Assembly (NCBI GenBank): GCA_900169235.1
Contig: FWCC01000193.1
Location: 124,001-188,000 of the forward strand
From: Zarea fungicola
Lineage: Eukaryota; Ascomycota; Sordariomycetes; Hypocreales; Cordycipitaceae
Length of the DNA: 64,000 nt
Direction: 5' to 3'
The notes under the pieces were generated by a model. The model had not been told where the DNA came from and made no database searches. It saw only the letters and a list, made by a program, of their open reading frames with translations. The position numbers and the translations under genes were made by a program. Below, piece by piece: positions 52,301 through 64,000 of this stretch (the first letter of the stretch is position 1; every line of letters starts with the position of its first letter).

Positions 52301-55123
52301 TCTGAGGAGGCCTGAGCCATCCTTGACAGAAGGTAAGCCGTTGCAAGGTCTTTCGTTGGAGCACACAGATGTCTCAGATGCTCCTGGCAATATGCTGTGT
52401 GCTATTTCATAGTTGAATGCACTCATCTGAGCGTTGTGGCGCGTCCCACCCAATTATCCGGGGAAGGCTGGGGTTGAGACGGGGGCGGGAGATTGATGGT
52501 TGCCGTGTCTAGGCTGGGTCCATGATGTATTCTGGATCTGCTCGTGTCAAGACTCAAGAGTAACAATGGGATCAATTCGTCGGAAACAGTTGTTCATTGC
52601 GCATGTAGATGAAAGGGCAAATATAGTTTGACAGCTGCAGCCAAGAGGTTTAATGAGGAATATACAAGCCATGGCCAAGTATTTCTGACATGCACTGCTC
52701 AGGTTTCCGCTTCTTGTAAGCGCTGGTGTTTGCGAGAGCATGGGATCCATACGCAGCGGTCTCTGCCTGCAGCAGTACAAAGGTATTGCTTTGAATTGGG
52801 AATGTAAAGATGTATGCGCAGATTTGAACAATTGGGCGCCTTGTTCCGCAAGGCGTCTGTGACAGGGAATCAGACAGGGAATCAACAGGGGTGGCTATCA
52901 AAACCGTGTGGGCAAAGTTTGATGTAAATTGGGAGCGATTCTTGCCATGAGACCGGTCATTTCCTACCCAGAGCCGCTTTCCAGGCACACAAAGAAATGT
53001 GCTGTGTCTACTTTATTGGAGAACGGGAGACATGTCTCTCTCGCAATATGAACGGCATTGCAGGAGCTACCCGGCGAGGACCAGGGACCAAGGCTAGATA
53101 GACACTCTGGCTGTGCTGGAAAGACGTCGCTTCTTATTGATTGCGTTTTGAATAGATTAAAGCCCCAAAGATCTAACTCGAATGCCCCGTAAAGGCAGTT
53201 GAATCGTTTGATTCCTTCTTGGCCACTGGCCAGGTGACATCTCACATCTCAAAACGGGACATGGATGGCTGGAAATTGGTTGCGCACTGTGTGACGGGCC
53301 TGGCTTATTTGGGGGAAGCTGCAGCTGCAGGCTCAGGACTAGCTCGCTGAAGGGTTGCACTAGCAGTGCTCATTCCATCATTGCAAGTTGGGGCGAGGGT
53401 TGTCGACTACCCTGTAATCAGCGCTGGCGAGGAATCGATCGACTGTTTTAGAATGAATGGCCAGGCGCTAGACAGGGGCTAGGTGAGGTTTTGGGCGCTA
53501 GAAGAGGAAAGCATGGCCGTGATGGTGTTGGTGAGCCGGGTGTGGTGGTGTCTACTGGGAGGTCTAGAATTGGGCAACGCGAGCCACTCCCGTGTAGTCT
53601 GGTCAATCTTGACAAGTGTGGCTCATCAATCAACTTGTCAATACTGGCGGATCAAGGTGCGAAAAGCGCAGGTGCTGGGCGGTTTGCACTGGGTCGGTGC
53701 CTTTGGTGTGCCGATCGGAATCGTTCAGTAGCGGAATGGATGATGCTGTTTTGCTCAATACCTGCAGTGCCTGTTTTAAAAATAATAAAAATGCATATTT
53801 GTCACACGGGGAAGCATCCCGAGTCGTAGCACAGCTGTGATATTGGAAGAGGGTATTTTTGCAATAACTTGGTTAACTTATTGTGGGCTGCAGATATGCA
53901 TGCAACAGCCCATTTATTATCTTGGGAACTGTGTCGATGGGACCACAATAAGGGGTAGAGGCATGAAAGGATAGGCGGAAAATAATCACGCATCTCGGTG
54001 GATCGTTGGAATGGATTGCCAAAAAGAATCAAGGCTGGTGAGAAGGGGAGAAAATTTTGCTGTGCTGCGTAGCATCGTGCGTTTGTGGTGCAGGAGTAGG
54101 AAATGAAGACGAGAAGCGTACAGAGTAGGGTCGGCTTTGACAGCTGCCAGACGGTCTGCCGGCAACAGCCGAGTACGCGGGCGGACGAGATGCACTACGG
54201 AGACTAGATGCAGAGGTTCCTAGATGTAGATATAATTTCGGTGAGATGACACTTCTATATATTTGATGCATTTTGCAACATTGTTGAACCATGCCGGGTT
54301 ACTGTGGTGGCGGAGCTGGCTGAATGTTGTGGCAACATGGCTATTAAGAGGGAGTCGCGATCCGGCCGAGAAAACAGCTAGAAAAAAAGTAGTGCTGATG
54401 GAGGAAAAACGAGAAAAATAAGAAAAATAAGAAAAACAAGGTGAAATCACACAGACAGTAATTAATAGTTTGCATCATTAAACACTGGTAGAGTGCATGC
54501 CACAATTATAGATTGGGTGCGGCCGGCTGCCTGCTGACTGCTCGGATGCCCGGTACCAGCCGCCGCCATTTCCACGATTCGGAGTAGTATGAAGCACGAC
54601 GTACCTGATTACCGGCCTACTTGGTTTATCCGTTGATGGCCATCTCAATAATCCCGGCCTGTGTCTCCAAACTGGACACGAGGTGTCAGGTGTCTCGCGC
54701 AGGGTGTAACAAGTGGTACCTCTCGAAGGCGATGCAGCCAACGGGGAGGGCCGGAATGACAGCCCTAAAACTGGTGAGTTGCAAGATGTTTTACTTTTAC
54801 TCTACTCTGCGGATTGGAATGAGACATGTCATGGGAGCATTATCAGCATCTGGTATTGCCAGCAGCATCCAAGGGTCTCTGGACTGGCAGGCAGAGGTGC
54901 GAAGTACTCTGTACAAGGAGATTGTCCTCTGCACTAACAGTATTAATAGAGGCTGATGATGGCCCCGTCTTTTGTCCCTGTCTGTCCCCTGTCTGACCCA
55001 GTACTCCCACAGTCTCCTACAGCACGCCGTAGTGCCCAGATACAGAGTGGCTTGCAGCGAGTGCAACGCTGGATGGGCGCCACAGGGCCCTGTTTTACTG
55101 GCGGGTTCTAGGCCCCTGGACAG

Positions 55124-55159
55124 CCTAATGCACCTAATGCACCGAATGCACCCAACGCA
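55124..55159. repeat. 9-base minisatellite, four copies (CCTAATGCA type)
   Basis: Two perfect copies, then CCGAATGCA and CCCAACGCA. Confidence 0.85.
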
Positions 55160-56336
55160 CCTCGTCTGACCAACCAAAGGCGGCCAAGGACGGGTGCCCC
55201 ATCGGGCGACTCCATCCACCTGGGCGTTTTAGGGGATGCGTCTGCGATTTGCTGGTTGGCTGGCTGGCTGGCAGCAGGTGGGCAAGCAGGGTACCTTGTC
55301 CCAAATCCTTTTGTCTTTTCCCATTTGCATCTTCCTACTCCGTATTAGTGAACCACCAAGTTAGCTAGTAGCTAGTGGGAGAAGCAAGCCACGGGCTCGC
55401 TAGCGGCGTTTTTGGAAGCTGCTCTGGAGACTGTTGGACCCGTCGTTGGTTAATGTACCCAGCTACTCGCAGGCGTCGCAGAGCACTATCTGGCTTGTCT
55501 GCCACGGTCTGCCCACAGAAGGCATAGAGATGCTCCACGCTGGTGCTGCGAGCCTGCAGATGCGCGGAACCAACTAAGCTAATATCAACTAGTAGAAGCA
55601 GGCATACTGGTAGTGTTATTTTTAATTTATCCACTGTGGCTATTGCTATTGCTGCATTTGTTTCGGCGCCGAGGGATGGTGTCAACTGCAGTCTGTAGTG
55701 CAGGCCTGCTGCAACTCGCAGCGCAGCGTCGGTACGGATATGGTACTGGTAGTGGGCCTCCGGATGTGCACCGTGTCGCAGATTGCAGTATTCACTGTGC
55801 GGCCAGTCCAGTGCAACGCAGCGCAACGGCGCAGTGCCGCTCAGCAAGAGAGACATGTCTAACAAAACGGGCGGCCCGTCTGGGATGGCTCATGACGGCA
55901 TTTATCAAGCTCATTGTTGATAAAAAGAAAACAAAAACGTAAGAGCTATCTGGACTGCCGAGTCCGTAGACGCCAGCATCTTTCGTTAAGTCGCTGTGAT
56001 TGATGGATGGTGATTCAACATTGGTGGCGCCTTCAGTGGGCACAGTGGGCACTGCAGCAGGTACCCTCGCTAATCCACTCTGAAGCCAAGTACCTAATCA
56101 GTCCAGGCTGGTAGTTAGCAGCCCATTTCCCGCACAGTGCGCAGCTTCACTCATCCGCTACCAGCTGTGGCACATAAACCTTGTTTCCTTCTCACACCCT
56201 CCTTTCCTCTCTCTCTCTTCTCTCCTTGAGCAGCAATTGCTTCGACTGGCGGGCTCGAGTTGTTCTAGAGCGACGAATTTCTTTCCTTTCTTCCTCCAAT
56301 CCTTCTCCCGCGCGCATCGCTGCTCTCGAGATTGGC

Positions 56337-56414
56337 ATGCACCTCGACCTCTCACCAACACACACCACCCTCGCCCTCCGACCGTCTCGTTTGCCTCTTA
56401 TCGCCCCTCCATAA
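56337..56414 (+). promoter_or_regulatory. Upstream ORF (25 codons) in the leader of the C2H2 regulator
   Basis: Begins ATGCACCTCGAC and ends TAA, 178 bases before the main ATG. It lies just after a CT-rich tract that commonly marks fungal transcription starts, so it is probably inside the mRNA leader and could lower translation of the regulator. Leader extent is inferred. Confidence 0.45.
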
Positions 56415-56592
56415 TCTCACAAACCGTCCGTCACCGTCACCGTCCCCCCCGCCATTGACGTTTCTTCCCGCCGCTCTGCCTCTTCTGCCCCACGACAGCT
56501 TCTGGCCGCCTCAACCAACACTCACCGCAGCCACCATCAACCCTCGGCTCGGCGCCAAACGATTTTCGTGCTCATTTTCTCTTGGCTTGGCC

Positions 56593-59500
56593 ATGGTAAT
56601 GAACGATTCTGCCTTCCGGCCCTCGCGCTCTTCTTCCATCATGGCGTCCGCATCCCCAACCAACGGTGCTGCGCCTGCCGCCACCATGGCCGCCAAACCC
56701 ACCACTGACGATTCTGGTGAGAAAAATTCCCGCCCGCGCTCACAGACGCCTCACTTGCAGACGTTGTGCATTTTTCACCTGCCAGCACCCACCTTCTGCG
56801 CTGCTGTCATTCTCCAGTTGCGCTTTGCGCTTGCGCCGGCGCCTGCTGAAAAAAAAAAATCACTGCTTTCTCTGCTCTTCATCGGCTTAAACTCTGCTAA
56901 CATACCTGCCCATGCACTCCAGCTTCTACCATTACCGTCAACACCACCAAACCGGCACCGCCCACCTTTCCCGCTCCAAAAACCGATAAGCCGAGACCCC
57001 ACGTCTGCTCAACGTGCCAGCGCTCCTTTGCCCGCCTCGAGCACTTGAAGCGACATGAGCGCTCCCACACCAAGGAGAAGCCCTTTGAGTGCCCAGAGTG
57101 CCAGCGATGTTTTGCCCGCCGAGATTTGCTTCTAAGGCACCAGCAAAAGCTTCACCAAACCACCACCCCATCCGCCCGCCCCCGCAACCGTCGAGAATCC
57201 GCCAGCGGTGTAACGCCCGCCCAGGCTCGACGCAAGAACAGCATAGCCGGCACCGGTGTCGCTGCGTCCGCCGCTGCCGCCGCCCCCGGCCAGGCCCCGA
57301 CTCAGATGAGACCCCGAGCAAATACCATAAGCCATGTTGACGGAACCGCCATGCAGATGCTGGCAAACGCCAACGCCGCCTCCATGGCCCGCGGCATCCA
57401 TCCCGGCCACAACAGGCACCCTTCTCTAGTAGGACTTCCCCTCCACAACTTTGACTTTGGCGGCATGTCCCTCGCTCTCACCCAGCGAGGCATGCAGCTC
57501 AGCCTCTCCAAGCTCGATACCGGCACCACCGCCGAGCTCGATCCCGCTCTACGGACCGCCCCCAACGTCGGCCCGTTCACCACCGAATTTGACTTTGAAA
57601 ATCTTCTCTTCGGTCACGGTTCCACCATCAACCCCAACGCTCTCCACTACAACGACTCGCCCCAATCCATGCACATTGACCAGCAGTCGCCATTCACCTC
57701 CTCCCTAAACGACCTCTCCGCCAGCCAGCCCTTTGACGACGGCCTCGACTGGGTCGCTGGCTTTGAGCACCAGATGACCTTTCAGAGCAACGAAAATGTG
57801 ATTGACGGGTCCAGCCCGTCGGCTATTAGCACAACAAGCCAGAGTGGGATAAGCGATGTCATGGTGGACGGCTCCAACCACCACCCGCTGCCCGCCGCCT
57901 CCTCCACCATGTGGCAGCCGTCCGTCATGGGGCCTCCGCAGATGACGAATCCTTTTGCGATGGATCTTAATGGGTCAGTTTTTCCGGATCTCCTCAATGG
58001 AGCACCAGTATCACCTCAGCCAGCTTCTCAAAAGATCAATGACCCCTACCTGTCCACGCCTCATTCGCAGAGTTCCATGCCTCGTCATTCTCATCCTCCA
58101 TCAGTCGTGACGGCGCAAACCATAAACAGCGCCCCAGCTTTCCATATCGGCCTGGACCCTACGCACCCCATCGCTGCCGGGAACCACGGCGCCTCGCCCG
58201 TAACCACCATTACAGATGCCACCAGGACAGCCATTGTGAACATTCTCCAAAAATCCCAGCCCTTTGGTCGTAGACCTGTCCTCAAGACCGCCCCGCCCTC
58301 CAATAACCAGCCCACCGGCCAAAACCTGCCCAGCACCCAGGACCTGCGCCGCTATGTCCAGAGCTACCTCGACCACTTCCAGCCTCATCTTCCCTTTTTG
58401 CATGTACCCACCCTCAACTTGGACATGTCCAAGCCCGCTCTCGACGACGAGGAAGGCGCCCACGGCGGCAAGGGATGCCTCGTCCTCGCCACCGCCATGA
58501 TTGGCGCCCTGTATGCAAGAGATTTTGAAGTGTCCAAGGAGCTCTTTGAGCTGTCCAAGCGAATGGTTTTTATATTTTTGCAGGACCGTCGACAGCAGGA
58601 AATGAGCCGCCAGCGCAACACCCCGTCGCTCAGCGGCTCCCAGCCCAGCGACGACGGCTCCGACACCCCCGTCTGGCTCGTTCAGACCATGCTCTTGAAT
58701 GTGTCGTATGGCCACAATGTCCAAGATAAGATTGCCACCGACATCGCCTCCATGCACATTTCCTCCCTGGTGGGTCTCGCCCAGGGTGCCCAGCTCGCAA
58801 AGCCCACACCACTCCACGTCCCCGATATCCAAGATGTACAAATGGCCAATGACGGTGCCGGCAACTGGGATCTCAAGAGGGAGCAGCTCCAGGACCAGCA
58901 GTGGCTCGAGTGGAAACGCATGGAGGAGCGCAAACGCACCCTTTACAGCGTGTTCCTTGTATCGAGCCTCTTGGTGACGGCGTACAACCACGCGCCGGCG
59001 CTGACCAATTCCGAAATTTTAATTGACTTGCCCTGTGACGAGGAATTTTACGCTGCCGAGTCAAGTGCCGACTTTTTCGCCAAGGGTGGCATCCGTGGCG
59101 CCGCGCACAACACTCCACCCTTCCGCGAGGCACTGGCCACTCTTCTCCATTCGAACCAACAAGAGCAGACAGATGCCACCCTGACCAACATGGCGCCCGC
59201 CTTTGATTCGATCAATGCCAACCAGGGACAGCAGCAGCCTCCAGCGCCCGGTAATCTCGACACCAGTGCCTTTGGACTGCTGCTGCTCATTTACGCCCTG
59301 CACAATTACATTTGGGAGACGCGCCAGCGCCATCACAACAAAGTCTGGACCAATGAGGAGACGGAGCGAATGCATCGACACATTGAACCTGCTCTGCGAG
59401 CCTGGCAGATGGCGTGGGCCAGCAATCCCCGCCATTGTGTGGAGCGGCCAAACCCCTACGGCTTGGGCCCACTGTCTGCTGATTCCATCCCGCTGCTCGA

Positions 59501-60317
59501 TCTCGCCTATGTTCGCTTGTTTGTGAATCTGTCTCGCGCCAAGGAGCGGTTCTGGGAGCGCGACTGGAATGGCATGGCGGATGAAATCGCACGCGGCAGC
59601 CAGGTGGCGGAGAATGCTGGCGAGGAGGACTCGAGCACAGAACCCAGCAGCAGGGCCGAGGCATCGGATGCCGACATGGGCAGCGCCATTGTGTCCGACT
59701 CGCCCGGGCCCCAGACGCAGTCGATTGACTTTGCCCGGTTTAACGGATCGAGCGACTACGCCAACTCGGCCGAGCGGGTGACGACGCGGCGCGAGAAGCA
59801 CCTGCGCAAGGCCTCCTTCTTTGCCGCCGACTCTCTGTCCATGGCCGACCGGCTCGGCGTGTCGGTGGCCGACCTGTGGGGTGGCGAGCTGCCTCTCCAG
59901 GTGGCTCTGTGCGCGTTTGATTGTCTCCAGGTGTTGGTAGAATGGGTGGCCACGCTGCAAGACCGCGTCGGCCCGTACCTGGGCATTGTCGGCCACGACG
60001 ACGTTGACTTTGCGCAGATGCCGGCCATTATGATGCTCGAGGAGGACGACGTGAAGCTGCTGGAAAAGGTCAAGGGCATTGTGGACACGATTGAGCGCAA
60101 GGCTAGGGAGAAGCTCGCGGCGGCTGGGCTGGACGCGGATTTCAAGCTCGAGGAGACGGGCGGCTACGTTCCGAAGCTGCTGCGCCTATTTAGCGTCCTG
60201 TTGAAGAATGCGGGCGTCTGGCAAGTGTACCAAATCATGTCGCAATGTCTAGAGTCGCAAGCTATTCACGCTCGCAACCGCGCGGAACGATCTACCATGA
60301 CTGCCATGACTGATTAA
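56593..60317 (+). CDS. C2H2 zinc-finger transcription factor with fungal-specific regulatory domain
   Basis: A 1,172-residue nuclear regulator. Exons 56593-56716 and 56923-60317; the 206-base intron is long for this window and has a GCTAAC branch site. In-frame sequence upstream of 56593 has no ATG, so that Met or the next (56599) starts translation. Two adjacent C2H2 fingers lie at about residues 70-122 ([21 protein letters not shown], then [22 protein letters not shown]). A long Ser/Pro/Asn-rich region follows. From about residue 450 comes the PF04082 domain ([23 protein letters not shown]...). This finger-plus-PF04082 layout is typical of fungal carbon, nitrogen and stress regulators; I cannot assign the exact orthologue. 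Its 7-kb upstream space and leader uORF suggest complex control. Confidence 0.92.
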
Positions 60318-62089
60318 TATGGCTTTTGCACCGAAGCAGTCTTGCATGATTTATGCACTCTACGGCGTTTTATTTCATTTTCAATTTTTTTCTTCTCTTC
60401 TTCAGCTCTTCCTTCAGGACAATGATGTGGCCAACGAATTGTGTTGGAAAAATCGATACCCAGCGAAAAGGCCAGGCGAAAACTTGTAGAGGGTGAGGAG
60501 GAAATGAAAACGACCAAACGGTGGCAAAAATAAAATTATACATCCATCAAAATTGGTGAAGAGCATATACAAGTCAAAAGGGAGAGGCCTGTGTATGGAG
60601 CACAGAGCACGAAGGGCAATTGCTGTGATGGACATGGGGGATTAGTCCTGGAAGGATTGTTTTGAGTTGTGATGTTTAAATAATGCTTTAGCGTAGTTAG
60701 GGAAGGGAATCAAGGAGTATTGATATTCATCTGTGAGTCAGTCGACCATTGTCCTGGGTCTGTAGGCAGGCGATGTGAGCAATTATAAAAGTTGACCATT
60801 GCCATACCCACCAGCACATGATGCATGTCAATGACCAGGACTACTGTGCCTCAATCAATTGACTGAATTGACTGAATTGATTTGAATTGATTTATAATTT
60901 TTACCAGATAGGCCGGTTTTACTGCCTGCCCAAGAGTCGAGTCCGTGGATAGTGGAGCAAGCTGAACATGACCAGTCCGCCCATCCAGAGGCCTCACTCA
61001 CGCACTTGACAACAACAAACATCCATGTGTCGCTGTCCTGCGTTCCATTTTCGGGCACGTCACACATTGCTTTGTATATGCGTTGACCAGCCACTTTGAG
61101 GTTCCTCCAGGGGTTGCCCAAGAGTACCTACCTACTATTGTCACTTGTACATTGTAAGCACAAGCTACGCGCCTAGATCGTCGCGGTTGGGGTGACTGAG
61201 AATTGTGTATATTTGCTTGGAGAGGATAGAGAATAACTAGGTACAAGGTGCCTTTAAGTTCCTATAGCGGTAGCTATGTGATCCCGCGCAACATACCCTC
61301 CCAGCTTCCAGTCAATTCAAAAAAAGCTAGATACCTGATTACCGCGATGTTGAAGAGCCAACAAAAACAAAAGTCCTCCACGAGTAATTGAACTCGAGTC
61401 GCGGGACCAAGGGCAAAGCTGGCCAAGGTTTCGCACTGTGGCTTGCCTCCATCACCTCATCATTTGCAGAATCAGCTTTCGCCTCAATAGGTCAATCAGT
61501 TCCCAGATTGGGCAGGCCGTTGGGGGTTGGGACTCTGCTCATTCCTTCTGCCTTTGTACGGCAGAGTGCCAAGAGAAGCAAACTTTGCCCACGCACACCT
61601 CCTAGTCTACAAAGATCCTGACCAGCACCTCTCCAAAGTATCTCTCCACGTCTTTCTGTACGGAGCATATTGCAAGAATATAAAGCCATCTTTAAACCCC
61701 CGCTTCTTTTTCCCATGTTCCCACCGTTATTCTATTCTACTATGAAACCTTTACGTGCTTGGCATTCCGAACATAAACATGGGTGGTGCAGAGGAGGCGA
61801 GCACTGCGAGCACTATTCTAAATCTTTTTATACCCCCTGCTAATTTAAAAATTAAGGCCTAAAAAACCTAATCGGATGGCATTATTACAGGGCTGAATGT
61901 GCACTGCCTCGGAGATTTTTGTGGCTCTCTCTCGTATTGCCACGTTCCTGGCGCCGCTATTTGTTAAAGACCCTGTCGTTAGTTTACCAAAACTAGGAGG
62001 GTGACGCTGCCTTTTACCGTAATGTCTGCGTATTTCTGTCATTTTATTATTCTTTGATACCTAGATAACCCGGATCGGACTAGAGGCTG
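60318..62089. other. Intergenic, 1.8 kb
   Basis: No gene seen. A run of ATTGACTGA / ATTGATTTG words lies at about 60853-60893. Flanking sequence is ordinary. Confidence 0.5.
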
Positions 62090-63202
62090 ATGATCAACAT
62101 GCTATCCTCTCGCCGCACGCCAGTTTACTTGTCCAACACGGTCTCACCAAAACATCAAAAACTTGGAATGCAAACACCAATGATTCCTGTCGCCGCCATG
62201 GCCACGGCTGGCAGTAATACGCAGCTCCATGCCCGCGCTTCCAGTGCCATAAAAATAACAACCCTGACAACACCGTTTGTTCCCCCTACAAGCTGCCAGG
62301 ATGCATTTCTTCCCACGACCACCATCACCACTACCCTCTTGAACGGTGACCCCTACCGTACTACTACCATATGGGAGCTTCAGGTCGCCAGCACGGCAGG
62401 CTGCCAACCGCCGGAGATGGAGGACGGGAGCTATGTGTGGACGACCCTTAGCCCTGCCGTGTGCCCCAGTGGATGGACGGCGTATAGTCTGAGTGCGTCG
62501 ACTACCTACAAGATGAAGATGGCAGATGTCCAGTTTTATGCTTGGTGCTGCACGAGGTAAGTTCCCTTTAGGTAAATGTTTTTTTTTTTAAAAAAAAAAG
62601 ACAGTCCGAGGTCACAAAGGAGGCATTCTGAGAAATCAACACGGTGACCGCTATACTTTCCGAAAAAAAAAAATAACACATTTATTTATAGTGGTTTCAC
62701 GTTAACGCATATACATGCGTCCCCAGTCGCTACTGGCGGATACGTCTGCGGCCAACAAGTCTCTTCCCCCGTTGAGACCATCACCGCAGGACACACCATA
62801 TTATCCGAGGCCGCACGCATCCATGAACCCTGGGCTATTGCATGGCGAGCCGAGGATACATCTTCTCTGAGTCCCGCGCCGCCTGCCCTCGCTCCAACCT
62901 GCTCTAATATGCAGCTGCCGTCTTGGGTGCCCGGATCTCCCGCACCCGCTCTGACGGAGCCGTGCATCGAGGCCCAAAAAAGAGAGAAGCAAGAGAGTGA
63001 CGGCGGCATCAACCCTCTACTTGCATTTCTCGTAATCGGATTGCCCATCATTTTCGTATTTTCAACCATCTCCTGCTGCGTCTGCTGCGTCTGCTACCGA
63101 CGCAGGAAGAAAGCCCGCAGCAAGGCGCGGGCTGAGGCCCAGCAGCAACCGCCTCCATATACCGTGCGTGAAGGGTTGGACTCTGTAAGAGACTCGGCCT
63201 GA
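62090..63202 (+). CDS. Single-pass membrane protein with Cys cluster and PPPY tail motif
   Basis: About 325 residues; exons 62090-62556 and 62692-63202. The 135-base intron carries adjacent T12 and A10 runs, and the splice gives CCTSGFT. I do not recognise a named family; the pattern (Thr/Ser-rich, Cys-containing ectodomain, then CC...GFT, one helix and a basic tail) is common among uncharacterised fungal surface proteins. The helix is NPLLAFLVIGLPIIFVFSTI, followed by CCVCCVC (possible palmitoylation) and RRRKKARSKAR. The tail contains QQPPPYTV, a PPxY motif of the kind bound by WW domains of Rsp5-type ubiquitin ligases. There is no clear signal peptide from the first Met, so the true start may be a later ATG (62099 or 62168) or an unseen upstream exon. 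Confidence 0.72.
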
Positions 63203-64000
63203 AGGCCTCGTTGCGCCGCCTTGTTGGAATGGATCGTGACCCTGGTCGCGATATATACCAAGATTTTTATTGGATTAAATAAGTCTTTCAAACCCTCACA
63301 GGTTCTATACTATCCTACTAAAATAATAGCTAGTTCTATATAATTACTTGGTATAACTACCCCTTAATTTTTTTTTAATATCAGGGTCTTTACTTTATAG
63401 CTTAATTATAATACATATTCTTCTTCTAAAATATTATATCAAGTTATATAGTATTAAACCTTGTAAGTAAAATGGCGGTACTGTCTGTGATAAACGCCCA
63501 TGTGTTACAAACTGCAACGGGCTGTGCCGTAGAGCCCTGGCTGTGCCTATCGCTCGAGTTGCAATACGACACCTTTAAATACGCAGCAGGATCAATCCAA
63601 CTAGTCAGATTGATCTCGTATCATTTTGCTGTCGGACGGGACAAACCATGCTAGCTGCTATAGTGGTACCAGAGGTACATCCTGTGACAATAGTTTACTC
63701 TTGTAAGTCTTTTAATAACACTTAAAAGTGTACTATTTTGATAACTTGACCTTTTATAGATTATAACCTAATTGTGACTTGTGTTGATAAGCTATTGTTA
63801 TTTTGTTATATATGCTGGACCATCCCACGCGATGGTGCGCGAGGCCGAATCAGAAAAGCGATGCGTGGACAGCGACACACAGACTACCACCCACAGTCTG
63901 CCTCGCTCTCAACCTGACAGACTTTGTTTAAAGCGACAATTCAACCCGCATCAATTGATCGCCTCACTTGCACGCACAAAACTATCACAACCACAAACAC
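63203..64000. other. AT-rich terminal intergenic region
   Basis: No gene seen. 63290-63470 and 63690-63820 are very AT-rich with many TA steps and few CA/TG steps, as in DNA altered by repeat-induced point mutation. The last 100 bases look like the promoter or leader of a gene beyond the window. Confidence 0.4.

Larger units (their letters stand above)
49313..56592. other. 7.3-kb gene-free stretch upstream of the C2H2 regulator
   Basis: I find no gene I can support on either strand. Open frames here (for example minus 55365-55865, plus 51999-52412) lack domains, signal peptides and matching splice sites. It is not strongly AT-rich and shows no long repeat, so it does not look like a dead transposon. 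It holds a 9-base minisatellite (55124-55159), a TGGC run (about 55255-55275), a CT-rich promoter tract (about 56186-56230) and an upstream ORF (56337-56414). Confidence 0.5.

Noticed and set aside
55365..55865. 166-codon minus-strand frame in the gene-free region
   Set aside because: No domain or targeting signal; overlapping frames of similar length on the other strand suggest chance.
58101..58991. 296-codon minus-strand frame
   Set aside because: Antisense shadow of the C2H2 regulator, with no recognisable protein features.

Overview
The window is nuclear DNA of a filamentous ascomycete. The genes carry short introns (about 50-90 bases, GT...AG, often with a CTAAC-type branch point), and the families are fungal: a psi-producing oxygenase, a CFEM/Pth11-type receptor, Zn2Cys6 and C2H2 regulators with fungal-specific domains, DUF3433, an Rds1-type ferritin-like protein and a NACHT receptor. 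A Sordariomycete, probably Hypocreales, fits best; this is inference from gene content. I find no tRNA, rRNA, CRISPR array or intact transposon.

Layout. 1-4.6 kb: the 3' part of a fatty-acid dioxygenase/P450 fusion (oxylipin synthesis), then a secreted lipase. 6.7-8.3 kb: a CFEM-domain seven-helix receptor. 9.1-20.2 kb: four plus-strand genes that read as a glycine-betaine (or choline) demethylation cluster: Rieske monooxygenase, Zn2Cys6 regulator, dimethylglycine-dehydrogenase-like flavoprotein, and a sarcosine-oxidase-like flavoprotein ending in the peroxisomal signal AKL. The three enzyme genes share a promoter element, CCGRTCACGTG, 225-254 bases before each ATG; I saw it nowhere else in the window. 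21.4-22.3 kb: a 52-base tandem duplication and a small secreted six-cysteine protein. 24.6-27.2 kb: an L-lactate dehydrogenase ending in SRL (a peroxisomal signal), convergent with a formate/nitrite/lactate-family (FNT) channel. 28.9-34.8 kb: a truncated short-chain dehydrogenase and a 1,506-residue membrane-anchored hydrolase-NACHT-HEAT receptor. 35-41.3 kb, minus strand: Rds1-like protein, DUF899 protein, a three-exon acyl-CoA-binding protein, and a three-exon CFEM-like secreted protein with an acidic cysteine-rich tail. 44-49.3 kb: a large DUF3433 membrane protein and a GPI-anchored CAP protein. 49.3-56.6 kb: a 7.3-kb gene-free stretch. 56.6-60.3 kb: a C2H2 transcription factor with an upstream ORF. 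62.1-63.2 kb: a single-pass membrane protein with a PPPY tail motif. The last 0.8 kb is AT-rich.

Working together. The 9-20 kb genes would strip three N-methyl groups from glycine betaine to give glycine, under a local regulator and with the H2O2-forming last step in peroxisomes. The lactate dehydrogenase/FNT pair suggests peroxisomal NADH reoxidation coupled to lactate movement. The lipase beside the oxygenase could supply its fatty-acid substrate. These links are inferences from order and motifs.
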